From Thioploca sp. (GTDB taxonomy: Bacteria; Pseudomonadota; Gammaproteobacteria; Beggiatoales; Beggiatoaceae), in contig DAOUSR010000012.1 in assembly GCA_030627125.1 (NCBI GenBank), positions 1 through 34,390 on the forward strand: 34,390 nucleotides of DNA, read 5' to 3'. This document shows positions 1 to 9,400 of the stretch, piece after piece. The translations under genes were made by a program, and so were the position numbers. Every line of letters starts with the position of its first letter. The first letter of the stretch is position 1. Under the pieces are notes generated by a model, which saw nothing but the letters and a program-made list of their open reading frames with translations, made no database searches and was not told the origin of the DNA.

Positions 1-115
1 AATTAAGAGCTAAAATTATGTATATTTTAAAAACAATCAGTTACAAATTTATCTGTTAAAAATATCTAAAATTACAATTTTAATTGCATGATTTTTAAAA
101 TAATAGCTCTTAATT
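1..115. repeat. 12-bp inverted repeat flanking an AT-rich segment
   Basis: The first 12 bases of the window (aattaagagcta) are exactly complementary to 104-115 (tagctcttaatt), with about 91 AT-rich bases between. The element may continue to the left of the window. It could be the ends of a small palindromic or MITE-like element, or chance in very AT-rich DNA. No gene is visible in 1-252. Confidence 0.3.
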
Positions 116-190
116 CATATTTAATGTTATTTAATCATCTGTAAAACTACCAATTTTTGATAGATTAGAAATACATCAAACAATACATTG

Positions 191-222
191 ACATTAATAC
201 TATTAATGTGATTGAATATAAT
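191..222 (+). promoter_or_regulatory. Putative promoter with a 19-bp palindrome upstream of the PH-domain gene
   Basis: A perfect TATAAT lies at 217-222, with TTAATA at 194-199 spaced 17 bases before it; a TTGACA at 188-193 is too far (23) to pair with it. Positions 191-209 form a perfect 9-bp dyad around one central base (acattaata-c-tattaatgt). The dyad therefore covers the presumed -35 and spacer, where a repressor would bind. The ATG of the next gene is about 30 bases downstream. Promoter strength and operator function are inferred. Confidence 0.35.
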
Positions 223-252
223 CTAAGTTCAAATATAAAAATGGAGTAAATA

Positions 253-642
253 ATGGAAAAAAATAAAGAAACTATATTATATGATTCTTCACCATCTATG
301 TTTCGCAATAGCCCTTTTTGGTTTAGTTTGTATGTTATGGTGCCAGTTATTGGGTGGGTTGTATTGTTCTTTTGGTGGTTACAAGATTATAATACAAAAC
401 TCACTGTTTCAAATGAAAGAGTAACCTTTAGAAAGGGTATTCTTTCTAAGAATATAAAAGCAATTTTTTTATCAGATATTCGTAGTGTGGAGATAGATCA
501 GAGTTTTATGCAACGAATTATGAGTACTGGACGAATAGAAATATCAAGTGCCGCTTCATCTGAAGCTGAGATTATAATTGAAGGTATCCCTAATGCTTAT
601 AGTGTTAAAACAATTATAGATGAGCATCGTCGTAAAAAATAA
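253..642 (+). CDS. Small membrane-anchored bacterial PH-domain protein (YdbS/YdbT-like, bPH2)
   Basis: A 129-residue protein. Residues about 22-43 (FWFSLYVMVPVIGWVVLFFWW) are a hydrophobic membrane segment. The remainder reads as a bacterial PH domain of the DUF304/YdbS type: NTKLTVSNERVTFRKGILSKNIKAIFLSDIRSVEIDQSFMQRI, then a GRIEISSA strand and a terminal helix. Such domains are usually found at the inner membrane; their ligands are poorly known. The ATG at 253 is preceded by GGAG at 243-246 with good spacing. It is monocistronic, converging on the carbonic anhydrase gene. Family assignment is fairly secure; no specific role can be read. Confidence 0.8.
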   Translation: MEKNKETILYDSSPSMFRNSPFWFSLYVMVPVIGWVVLFFWWLQDYNTKLTVSNERVTFRKGILSKNIKAIFLSDIRSVEIDQSFMQRIMSTGRIEISSAASSEAEIIIEGIPNAYSVKTIIDEHRRKK

Positions 643-669
643 TAGTTACTACATATAGATTTATGTGAT

Positions 670-737
670 TAATTGTAACTACCTAAGCTTTTTGATAAAT
701 ATTATAAAAAATCAACATGACATGGTAGTTACAATTA
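670..737. repeat. 14-bp perfect inverted repeat (taattgtaactacc / ggtagttacaatta)
   Basis: Arms at 670-683 and 724-737 are exact reverse complements with a 40-base interior. It sits between the convergent PH-domain and carbonic anhydrase genes. The loop is long for an intrinsic terminator and no T-run follows the arms. It may be a small mobile palindrome or a bidirectional mRNA end structure. Confidence 0.5.
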
Positions 738-752
738 TAGCTTGCCATTTAA

Positions 753-800
753 AGAAGTCCAAACTTATTAAGTAATACATTAAGATGAATTTTGGACTCC
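753..800 (-). terminator. Putative terminator of the carbonic anhydrase gene
   Basis: Arms agtccaaa (756-763) and tttggact (791-798) pair perfectly, and the interior has further weak pairing (CTTA/TAAG). Read on the minus strand the hairpin begins about 12 bases after the carbonic anhydrase stop and is followed by TTCTTTAAA, a weak U-rich tract. The long loop lowers confidence. Confidence 0.4.
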
Positions 801-810
801 AATTATTTTA

Positions 811-1440
811 CTATGCCATTTTATAAGTAGATTCAACCTGTTCCAGACTAGTAATACAAACGTCCAAATCTTTTAACATTCCATCTTCAAGATCATAGAT
901 CCAACCATGAATCACTAGTTTCCTACCAGATTTCCAAGCATTCTGTACGATTGTGGTATTACACACGTTAGCAACTTGTTCAATCACATTTTTCTCACAG
1001 AGTAAGCGGAACCTTGCTTCTTCATCCTGTAAGTCATCCATTTCTGTTATATAACGCCGATGAATATCCTTAATATGCCGCAACCAAATATCAATTAAAC
1101 CATACTGATGATCGCCTAGAGCTGCTTTAACTCCGCCACATCCATAATGTCCACAAACAATTATATGCTTAACCTTTAACACTTCAACCGCATATTGCAT
1201 CACAGATAAGCAATTTAAATCAGTATGGACTACAAGGTTAGCTATATTACGGTGAACGAATATTTCTCCTGGTAATAAATCAACTATTTGGTTTGGTGTA
1301 ACTCGACTATCTGAACAACCTATCCACAAATAATCTGGTTTTTGCTCTTTAGCAAGTTCACTAAAAAAACGTGGGTCTTCCTTCGTTATTTTTTTCACCC
1401 AGTCTTTATTTTTTTCAAACAGTTCATTTAATTCTTTCAT
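811..1440 (-). CDS. can: Beta-class carbonic anhydrase
   Basis: Interconverts CO2 and bicarbonate in the cytoplasm. The 209-residue product has zinc ligands C42, H98 and C101 and the D44-R46 pair in GCSDSRV, and H98-Y-G-C101-GG. With the start at 1440 these fall on exactly the same numbers as in E. coli Can, which is why I prefer this ATG (MKELNELF...) over an upstream ATG at 1524 that would overlap the preceding gene and add 28 unsupported residues. A weak GAGT precedes the start. The gene follows the membrane TPR protein by 37 bases on the same strand and may be co-transcribed with it. In a sulfur-oxidising autotroph it would feed carbon fixation or bicarbonate-dependent biosynthesis, but that role is inference. 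Confidence 0.93.
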   Translation of the reverse strand: MKELNELFEKNKDWVKKITKEDPRFFSELAKEQKPDYLWIGCSDSRVTPNQIVDLLPGEIFVHRNIANLVVHTDLNCLSVMQYAVEVLKVKHIIVCGHYGCGGVKAALGDHQYGLIDIWLRHIKDIHRRYITEMDDLQDEEARFRLLCEKNVIEQVANVCNTTIVQNAWKSGRKLVIHGWIYDLEDGMLKDLDVCITSLEQVESTYKMA

Positions 1441-1477
1441 AATATTTAACTCATTTAGATACAAATTGATATTTAGA

Positions 1478-3394
1478 TTATTTTTTTGATAACAATCTCT
1501 GTAAATTCTTCTTAACATAAGCATTACTAGGATTAATAGTTAATACTTGTTGGTAAAATTTTATTGCTTCATCAGGTCGTCCTAAAACTTCCAAAATGCT
1601 GGCTAAATTAATTCTAGCTTTCAAATTTTGTGGATAAACTTTAAGTGCTTGGCGATAAGATACTTCAGCTTGATTATAGTAATTATAAGCATCTTTCTTA
1701 GATTTACGACCTAATTCAAATAAAATATTACCTTTATTTACTAGAAACTTAGCTTGGTCAAAAGGCCGCAAATTACGTTTGGCCGCCAAAGAATTATCAA
1801 TCCATTGGAGAGCTTTTCCATATTGGCCTAATGATTTATGAGCTACGACTAAATTAATGGCTGTTTCTGTAGTAACAGAAATTGATTTAGTTCCATTTGG
1901 ATTTCTAGTTTCTATAATAGCCTTATTTAAAGCTTCGATACTTTTATTTAAGGTAATTTTACTCTGTTCGGTAAGGCCTTGTCGTTGTTCTTGCTTACCT
2001 TTTATAATAAGATGTTTACCTAGAATAATCCAACCCCGTTGTTTGTTTGGTGACTGTTCTACATTATGTTGCCACAATTCCACCGGATTACGCCACATCT
2101 GGTTCCGTGACCAGGTTGTGCTACCTAAAAATAATAATAAAATTATGGTAAAGGCTATAACTTTTTTAAGTGTTAACCAACGTGGAAGTTGTACTACTAA
2201 CAACCATCCAGATAACATTGCTAATCCTAAATTCGGCAAATAGGTACGATGTTCAAATATTACATCTCGAATCGGTAGAATACTAGACTCTATAATATGA
2301 GCTAAATAATAAAATAAAATAGCAAAAGATACTAACGCAAATCGACGTAAACTATATATAGCCAATCCTAATAATAACAAATGACCTATTAAAGCAAATA
2401 TTGGTTCGCTATCCATCAACCTAGCTATAAACTGATAATTTTCGTTATCAGAAAAAAAACTGTTTACCATCAAAATTTTATTATCATAGTCAATATGAGA
2501 ACTTTCTGACCAAAAAAATAAACTAATGTAAATCCATAAAACAGACATTTGAGTGGCTAAATATGCGGTACGAGATATACTAGTGGTTTCTCTGGTTAGA
2601 TTATCAACGGTTTGTAAAAATGGCATATTTTCAAATACTAATTTCTGCATCGCCGAATTTTGGTCTAATACTAACCAGAAAATAATAATTCCGAGTCCAA
2701 GTCCACCTAATATTTTTAAACCACGCACACGTATTTGATAGCTTTGTAAAAATATCAATTCAATTAACAATAAAGCTATAGGTAAAGTTATAGTATTTTG
2801 TTTCGTGAAAAAAGCTAATAATATAAATAAACTACAAGCTAAACCCCAACCAAATTTGGCCAGTTTGTTAGAACTTAATCTAGCTTGGACAAAGCAAGCC
2901 ATTGTAGCAAGATAAAATAATGCAGCTAGTGAAGCTAACCGTTGGACAATGTAGGTTACACCTTGAATTTGTAATGGATGTAAAACAAAAATTAACGCAA
3001 CTACGAATGGTAGCCAACATTTTGCTTCGGCAGACAGAACATTATCAAGGGTTGGAGTGCGTACTAAACCACGTAATAAACCTAATATTGCTAAACCAGC
3101 TAGGAAGTGAATAGTAATATTGATGACATGATAACCAGCAACTTGAAATTGATGTACTTGATAATTTAAGGCAAAACTGACATAACCAATTATGCGTAAT
3201 GCTGAAAAATTCCATAATTCTGCTAAGGTCCCTTGCCAATTATAAATAATATAATTTTCCCGAATTGAAGAAAAATCGTCTAAATAAAATGGTACGTCTA
3301 AGGTATGTCCATAGGTAAAAACAATTACAATTGCTAATCCTAAAACTTGTATGTACCATTTACTCAGATAATTAAAATCCCAATTATTATTCAT
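1478..3394 (-). CDS. Multi-pass membrane protein with GT-C (TMTC/PMT-like) core and C-terminal TPRs
   Basis: A 638-residue protein. Residues about 15-430 hold roughly ten hydrophobic segments. The first periplasmic loop begins with the acidic pair LD39-D40F, the catalytic position in GT-C glycosyltransferases. It is followed by the pattern SFALNYQ...GYHVINITIHFL (73-98) and HPLQIQGVTYIVQR (139-152), typical of bacterial TMTC-like proteins. From about residue 450 it becomes soluble, with TPR-like helical pairs; the last (ARINLASILEVLGRPDEAIKFYQQVLTINPSNAYVKKNL) is canonical. Likely role: transfer of a lipid-linked sugar to a periplasmic acceptor. Substrate unknown. No strong Shine-Dalgarno is visible before the ATG. 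Some homologues may not be enzymes at all. Confidence 0.75.
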   Translation of the reverse strand: MNNNWDFNYLSKWYIQVLGLAIVIVFTYGHTLDVPFYLDDFSSIRENYIIYNWQGTLAELWNFSALRIIGYVSFALNYQVHQFQVAGYHVINITIHFLAGLAILGLLRGLVRTPTLDNVLSAEAKCWLPFVVALIFVLHPLQIQGVTYIVQRLASLAALFYLATMACFVQARLSSNKLAKFGWGLACSLFILLAFFTKQNTITLPIALLLIELIFLQSYQIRVRGLKILGGLGLGIIIFWLVLDQNSAMQKLVFENMPFLQTVDNLTRETTSISRTAYLATQMSVLWIYISLFFWSESSHIDYDNKILMVNSFFSDNENYQFIARLMDSEPIFALIGHLLLLGLAIYSLRRFALVSFAILFYYLAHIIESSILPIRDVIFEHRTYLPNLGLAMLSGWLLVVQLPRWLTLKKVIAFTIILLLFLGSTTWSRNQMWRNPVELWQHNVEQSPNKQRGWIILGKHLIIKGKQEQRQGLTEQSKITLNKSIEALNKAIIETRNPNGTKSISVTTETAINLVVAHKSLGQYGKALQWIDNSLAAKRNLRPFDQAKFLVNKGNILFELGRKSKKDAYNYYNQAEVSYRQALKVYPQNLKARINLASILEVLGRPDEAIKFYQQVLTINPSNAYVKKNLQRLLSKK

Positions 3395-3657
3395 TTTAGT
3401 TTACGAAAGGAAAGATTTAAATATTTGACTATAATGGATTTTAACGTTTTTTAAATTATTGTTAGCAACAGAATCCGTTATAATCAGAAATATTAATGTA
3501 TGAAGTATAATATTCTTAATATTTGCTTGTTCAGCAAGTATGTTCTAAAATTTAATATTGATGATGAATTTTACTCTGTCTTATTATATTTTAAACGGAT
3601 TAAAAGTAATAGTTTTAATAAATTCGTTAATCTTGTTCAAAAAATACTGAATAAAAT

Positions 3658-4476
3658 CTAAAGCATCTCTCGAATATGTGGTTTTGCTCGATGGAACAAT
3701 ACCCAGGCTGGCCCTAATAATAATAACCATAATCCAACTGGTCGCAAAATATTACCATAATCCCACGGCATTCCTTGAATTGCTGCATGAATCAACACCA
3801 TTAAATCAGCGGCTGGATTAAGAACTAATACCCATTGCATCTGCTCTGGCATTTGTGCTGGCATATATAAAATTGGAGTTAAATACAAAGTAATAGTGAT
3901 TAAAAACGGGAAAAATTGGCCTATATCTTTTAAAAATAAGGATATAATTGCTAATAAATAACATATGGGCAACAACCAAACAGCCAATAATATCACTGTT
4001 AAGATTGCTACAGGTATAGCACTAGGGCCTTGTAATACACCAACCGTTATTACCATTACCGTGATATAAAGTATAACGGATAATAATAAAGGTAAAAATG
4101 GTAAAATTACAATTGGAAATACTGCTCGTCTATATAAGCTACCAAATTCGGTTAATACGGTTAAACTACGTGATAATACATCTGCTATCAGTAACCATGG
4201 TAGCATTCCAATTAAAAAATAATCTACAAAGGATACACGGCCAGGAAATTTGATTTTAAGCACAATATCTAATAAAAACCAAAAACCTAAAATTTGTAAA
4301 GCTGGCTGAAATAATAACCAAGCATCCCCAAACCAAGTTCCTGAAGTCCGAGTAGTAATATCACGCTTAATAAGTAAGGATAATAGATGTCGGTGTTCAT
4401 AAGCGGCTATAAATGGTCCCAATAACCCAGCATAAGTTGCCGCAAGATAACGCTTAAAAAAATTGAGTACAGTCAT
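3658..4476 (-). CDS. ABC-2 type export permease (polysaccharide/O-antigen exporter type), ATPase missing
   Basis: A 272-residue inner-membrane protein with about six hydrophobic segments. The N-terminus (RHLLSLLIKRDITTRTSGTWFGDAWLLFQPALQILGFWFLL) carries the amphipathic entry helix plus the first membrane helix of ABC-2 polysaccharide exporters (Wzm/KpsM/TagG type). The C-terminal part (LTPILYMPAQMPEQMQWVLVLNPAADLMVLIHAAIQG) is the conserved PIxY...NP block. Such permeases pair with an ABC ATPase (Wzt/KpsT), normally adjacent. None is present on either side: next on the same strand, 263 bases away, is the TPR membrane protein, and upstream is a divergent protease. The ATPase must be elsewhere, or the gene is a relic. 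The reading frame is intact. Confidence 0.8.
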   Translation of the reverse strand: MTVLNFFKRYLAATYAGLLGPFIAAYEHRHLLSLLIKRDITTRTSGTWFGDAWLLFQPALQILGFWFLLDIVLKIKFPGRVSFVDYFLIGMLPWLLIADVLSRSLTVLTEFGSLYRRAVFPIVILPFLPLLLSVILYITVMVITVGVLQGPSAIPVAILTVILLAVWLLPICYLLAIISLFLKDIGQFFPFLITITLYLTPILYMPAQMPEQMQWVLVLNPAADLMVLIHAAIQGMPWDYGNILRPVGLWLLLLGPAWVLFHRAKPHIREML

Positions 4477-4662
4477 CAGATAATAATAACATATTTGCTA
4501 ATAGATAATTAGTATTTCTTAATATAATAATAAAACTTAAAAACTAACAAATAAAATAATAAATATTGTAATAAATTGTATTTAAAGACTTTAATATTTT
4601 TTTATTATCAAAACGTAAATTTATTAGGGTAAGTATAGCGGTTATTAAATGATTTTCAAAAT

Positions 4663-4667
4663 AGGAA
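4663..4667 (+). promoter_or_regulatory. Ribosome binding site of the subtilase gene
   Basis: AGGAA ten bases upstream of the ATG at 4678 fixes the start directly before a hydrophobic signal sequence. The 200 bases between this gene and the divergent permease gene are AT-rich and hold both promoters; I cannot define them. Confidence 0.5.
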
Positions 4668-4677
4668 TTTACCAAAA

Positions 4678-6177
4678 ATGTTATTAACTAGATTCAAAAT
4701 CTACAACTTATTATTAATATGTAGTTGTCTATCAAATAATTTATTGGCAGAACGAATATTAGTTAATTTATCAGATTCGACCAATATTGATGAATTAACT
4801 CAAGCAGAAATTATATGGGATTTACGTCCTTTGCCTTGGTTAGTATTAGAAATTCCTAATATTCGCCGAAATATTCTTGTTCAAACTCAAGATATTAATT
4901 GGCAGGTTGATGGCCAAGGGCATTTTGCAGCTAATATAACTACTCCCAATGATTCAAACTATTCAAAACAATGGCATTTAGCGGAAATTGGTGTATCAAA
5001 ATTGTGGGAACAAACCCAAGGAGAAGGAATCACTATTGCTTTATTGGATAGTGGAGTTGACCCTAATCATCCAGATTTAATAGATAACATTTTGTTTGAA
5101 CAAGGTTATGATTTTGGAGATCAAGATAATGAGCCTTATGATGCTAACGGACATGGTACGGCAATGGCGGGTTTAATAGTAGCAACTTGCAATAATAAAA
5201 TTGGTGGTTGCGGAGTTGCTCCAGCAGCTAAACTTATCCCTTATAAAATTAATAAATCCGGAGCCAGTGGTTTTTTTGAATCTGACTTAGCTATTGCAAT
5301 AAAAACGGCTGCTGATAGTTCGGCTAAAATTATTTCGTTAAGTTTAGTTTTAGATGCTGAATATTCGCAAATTGTTCAAGATGCTCTGTTATATGCTAAA
5401 TCTAAAAATAAAATTATAGTAGCTGCTGCTGGTAATCTTGGTGACAAAGTTGCGTATCCAGCTAATATACCTTGGGTTATTGGAGTTGGAGCTATCGATA
5501 AAAACGGTCAACGATTACGTTCCAGTAATTATGGCAACGGTTTGTCACTTTTGGCTCCAGGAGTCAGGCTATGGACAACTTTGCCCGGCACTGGCTATGC
5601 AGATTGGTATGATGGAACTTCAGCATCAGCAGCTTTAGTTACTGGGGTTTTAGCACTAATGGCAGTTGCACAGCCAGATGTTAATCAGTTAGCTGTTGAT
5701 TTGCTTACAAATAGTCAGGATGTTGATATTAATGGTTTTGATGAACAATCTGGTTTTGGCCATCTTCGAGCAATTTCAACGATTGATAATTTAAAATTTT
5801 CACCCACAACTGAAGTATTATATCCTAGAGATGTTTTAAAATTAGATTTATTTTCGCAAGAATTAGTTGGTAAAAATGCTAGTCTATATCTGCGAGTTAG
5901 TTTTCCGGTTGATAACAATCGGTTAAATTTATATAAAATTTGGAATAGTGATGACAGCGTTGAAAAAATAGCCTATAATAGTCTTTTAGCGGATCCATAT
6001 CCATTGACTAGTGACTTATTTTTACCTCTATATGGTTCTTCAACAGCTTTGCTAGGAGATGGGATTATATCTAGTGGCATGACTGAAGGTTTTTACGAAC
6101 TTTCAGCATCATTAGTTTTTACCGATACCTTATCACTACAAGCTCGTAAAATTATTTGGGTAAAACTAGAATATTAG
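4678..6177 (+). CDS. Secreted subtilisin-like serine protease (peptidase S8)
   Basis: A 499-residue protein with a signal peptide (residues 1 to about 24, ending NNLLA-E), a prodomain-like stretch to about residue 100, and an S8 catalytic domain at about 105-365. The catalytic triad is complete: D124 in LLDSGVDPNHPDL, H159 in NGHGTAMAGL and S315 in GTSASAALVTG; the oxyanion residue is N253 in AAAGNLG. Cysteines at about 177 and 184 (ATCNNKIGGCGVAP) could form a disulfide, as expected for a periplasmic or extracellular enzyme. The last 130 residues match no domain I recognise. It is divergent from the export permease and ends 307 bases before the large surface protein, so it could process exported proteins; that link is only positional. 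Confidence 0.93.
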   Translation: MLLTRFKIYNLLLICSCLSNNLLAERILVNLSDSTNIDELTQAEIIWDLRPLPWLVLEIPNIRRNILVQTQDINWQVDGQGHFAANITTPNDSNYSKQWHLAEIGVSKLWEQTQGEGITIALLDSGVDPNHPDLIDNILFEQGYDFGDQDNEPYDANGHGTAMAGLIVATCNNKIGGCGVAPAAKLIPYKINKSGASGFFESDLAIAIKTAADSSAKIISLSLVLDAEYSQIVQDALLYAKSKNKIIVAAAGNLGDKVAYPANIPWVIGVGAIDKNGQRLRSSNYGNGLSLLAPGVRLWTTLPGTGYADWYDGTSASAALVTGVLALMAVAQPDVNQLAVDLLTNSQDVDINGFDEQSGFGHLRAISTIDNLKFSPTTEVLYPRDVLKLDLFSQELVGKNASLYLRVSFPVDNNRLNLYKIWNSDDSVEKIAYNSLLADPYPLTSDLFLPLYGSSTALLGDGIISSGMTEGFYELSASLVFTDTLSLQARKIIWVKLEY

Positions 6178-6484
6178 CTTGGACATTAGAATATAGTAAT
6201 TAGATTTTTTAATATTGTTACATTACTAACATTAACTGCTGTAAAATTGAATTTTTTTATATGGTAAAAAATAAAAAAGTTATTTTAACACTTGACGATA
6301 GAATAGTAATGTGCAATATTTAATAGTAATGGTATTTAGTAATCAGTCATCTTTTGTGATTAATTTTAGCATAATAATCTGTTGTAGTGTTGACACAGAT
6401 TATAATTTAAGTGTATCTTTTTAGCCACAATGAAAGATTTTATAGATTACTGAAGTTTAAACTTTATATTGGAGATTTATTATA
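6178..6484 (+). promoter_or_regulatory. Intergenic region with a good sigma70-type promoter for the surface protein
   Basis: TTGACA at 6390-6395 is a perfect -35. TATCTT at 6414-6419 follows after 18 bases (four of six matches to TATAAT), placing transcription start near 6426 and a leader of about 60 bases. A TATAAT at 6401-6406 is too close to pair with this -35. GGAG at 6471-6474 is the ribosome site, ten bases before the ATG at 6485. The remaining 200 bases are AT-rich with no recognisable gene. Confidence 0.45.
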
Positions 6485-9400
6485 ATGAATTTTAAGAAAA
6501 CGGCATTAGCCTCAGCTATAGCACTAGCTATAAGCGGTGGTAGCATTTTGGCCGAAACCACTACCAGTGGAGGAGCATTTTTCCTTGATAAAACTACGGT
6601 TAGAGGTGGAGATATTGTTAATCTAGCCTTATTAGGACTAAATAATGCTGAAGAAGTTGATCTTTTTGGTGAGCAAAAAGGTGCTGTTATTATAGCTACT
6701 GTTCGTAGTGAGATTGGTACAGTTATTGGTGGTGATACCGACCCTGGCGAACAAGCTAGTGAAGATGTATCAGAAGGTAACTTTGCTGCTAATGTTAAAT
6801 ATATAAAATTAACTCAAGGTACTGGTAGAGTTCATATACAATATGAAGCTGAAACCGAAGGTACTGACAAAATTGAAGTAATTTTACAAGAAAGAACAGC
6901 TAACCCTTCTGGTGGTGTTTTATTTAATGAAATAGCTAGAACCACTAAAACTGTTAATGTTATTCAAGCATCTTCTAGTAATCCATTAGGCTTGGATATC
7001 ACTGCTTTTATAGCATCTAGTTCTGACACTAGAGGTAAAACTGATTGTATTGGTCAGGGTGGTGTCAATGAATCTTGTGCCGAAAAAGATGATGATGGTA
7101 ATGTAATTTCTATGCCAATGCCTAATGACGGCATTATGGGTGCTATGACCGCTGGTAAAGAAGGTAGTAAAATTTATGTAGAAGCCATTAATCCTATTGC
7201 TGTTGGTGATGTTACAGTTACTCTGCGTAAAAAAGCTGGAATGATGAACCAGTGTCCTCAACCAGAAGCAGCTGAACCAATTTCATACACAGCTAGAATG
7301 CAAAAAGGTATAGCTAGCGTTACTGTAGATAGCAACGTCGTAAAAGCTGGTGAATACTACATTGAAGCTACTTTTGCTGATTTAGAAGGTCAACTTTTTG
7401 ATGGTGATAGTGTTGATTTGTTCTATTCTGATACAGTTATGGTACAAGGAACTGGTGCTCCTAGTGGTTTAGTACTGTGTTCTGATAAAACTGTTGTTGC
7501 TAAAGCAGAAGCTGGCACAGGTGCATTTCCAGCAGGACAACAAGTTTCTCAAGGAACTAAAATTAAAGCTGTTGTAGTTGATGAATATGGTAACGTAACT
7601 AGCAATAATACTGGTGAAAATATCAGAATTAGTGTTCAAGATAATAATGGTATATTCAGCAATACAGCTCTTAACTTAACCGTTCCTGATGGTGCTATCG
7701 AAACAGTTGCTACTGACGAATCTGGACCAGGTACTGACTCTGTTGTTGGTAATGCTGCTAACGAAATTGCTATGATTGGAACAGCTTCCTTAACAGCAAC
7801 TGCTGTTGATAGTGCTGGTACTGCATTAACTGGCATTAATCCTTCTCCTTCATTAGACATTAGAGTAGTTGCTGATGCTTTACAAGTCAGTGCTGTGCAA
7901 CAAGATACCGCTCTTGGAATCAAAACATTTAATACTTCTCAATTAGCTGGTGCTGAATTTGATGCTTTCACAGTTTATATTACTGATAGTCAAGGTGATA
8001 TGAGGGTAGATTCTATTAGTGGTAAACCAGCTGATCCAGGTGCTGTTACAATTACAACTAGTGCCGGAGAAGTGCTTACAGTTAACCGTAAGAATGAAAC
8101 TCCATACCATATTCAAGCTCTGTTCAAAATAGCTACTGATAAAGGTACTTACTTATTAGGTGATGCTCTTGGTAACTTTGGTCAGACAATTGTTACAATT
8201 ACAGAAACTGATACAGTTCGTTTGGCTAGAGGTATAACAGAAGCTGGTATTCTTCCTGCTGCTGCTACCGTAGTAGAGTTACAAAATGCTCATGGTATTA
8301 AGAAAGATACTGTAAATCCTGGTCCTATCAATACTGAAGATAAATTTGAAACTAGTCTTTATGAAGTTTCTTTCAAATTGTTTGATGAATATGGTAACAG
8401 TGTAACTGGTGTACAACCACTTACAGAAGATGATACTGGTACTTTCAGAATCTCATCTGCTAATGCTGCTGAAGTTATTCATCCTGTTAGAGGTTACGGA
8501 ATTCCAGGTCGAGTTGAAGCAAATGGTCAAGGTGAAGTAGCTAAAATTGTTTATGATACTGATGGTGAAAAAAACTTTGCTGGTGAAGATACTATTCAAG
8601 TAGCTTTCACTAAACCTGGTCTAGGAGTTGATGGTCTATCAGTTAAAACTACTGTACCAAAACCACATACTCAAGCTACAATTAATTCCTATATCGAAAA
8701 TACTAATTTACCTATAAATAGTGTTGTAGCCATGACAGTAGAATTAACAGATGAAACTGGTAGCCCATTCTCTGGTGCTACCGAAGCATTTGTTACATTT
8801 GAAATTAATTCTGATGCCAGTGTATTTGCTGAAGGTGCAATAATAGTTACACCTAAAGTAAGTGAAATTTATTGGATAGATGTGTTAGATCGTCCAGAAA
8901 TAAAATGTAAAGAAGCTGGTGGTATATTTGATGGTGATACTGCTAAAGCAGATGGTGGTATCTTCATTGGTACTTGTAAAGAAGTAAGAGAAGTTGCAGT
9001 AAATAACAACGCTAATCTTAACTTTACTCCGATCGATCCAGCAGAAAGATTGAAAGCTCGTATTACTCCTCCAAGCAGTAAGGTATTTGCTATTGACGCA
9101 GGTGCAAGTGAAGGACAATTCAGCTTAACATTCTATAATAGTGGTGATCCTGAAGGCGAAAAAGAAACCAGAGTCTTCACCGTTAATAAACAACTGCTTG
9201 AAGCTAATGAGACAACATGTTCTGCAAATGGTAACCTTTGGAATACAAGTACAGAAACTTGTATAGTTCTTCCACCACAGGCTACTGCTACAGGAATAGA
9301 TGCTGATGGTAAGACAATAGGTTCTAATGCCTCATTTAAAGGTGGTGTTAAAGTTGCTGATGGCGGTATGAATACATCTGGTTCTATGTCTCTAAGTATT

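Noticed and set aside
1441-1524. Longer N-terminus of the carbonic anhydrase from an ATG at 1524
   Set aside because: It would overlap the preceding gene, adds 28 residues absent from the family, and shifts the zinc ligands off the standard numbering that the ATG at 1440 reproduces exactly.
7636-7923. Antisense frames within the surface protein, acnB and secA
   Set aside because: They are shadows of strongly supported coding sequences with no start signals or recognisable products.
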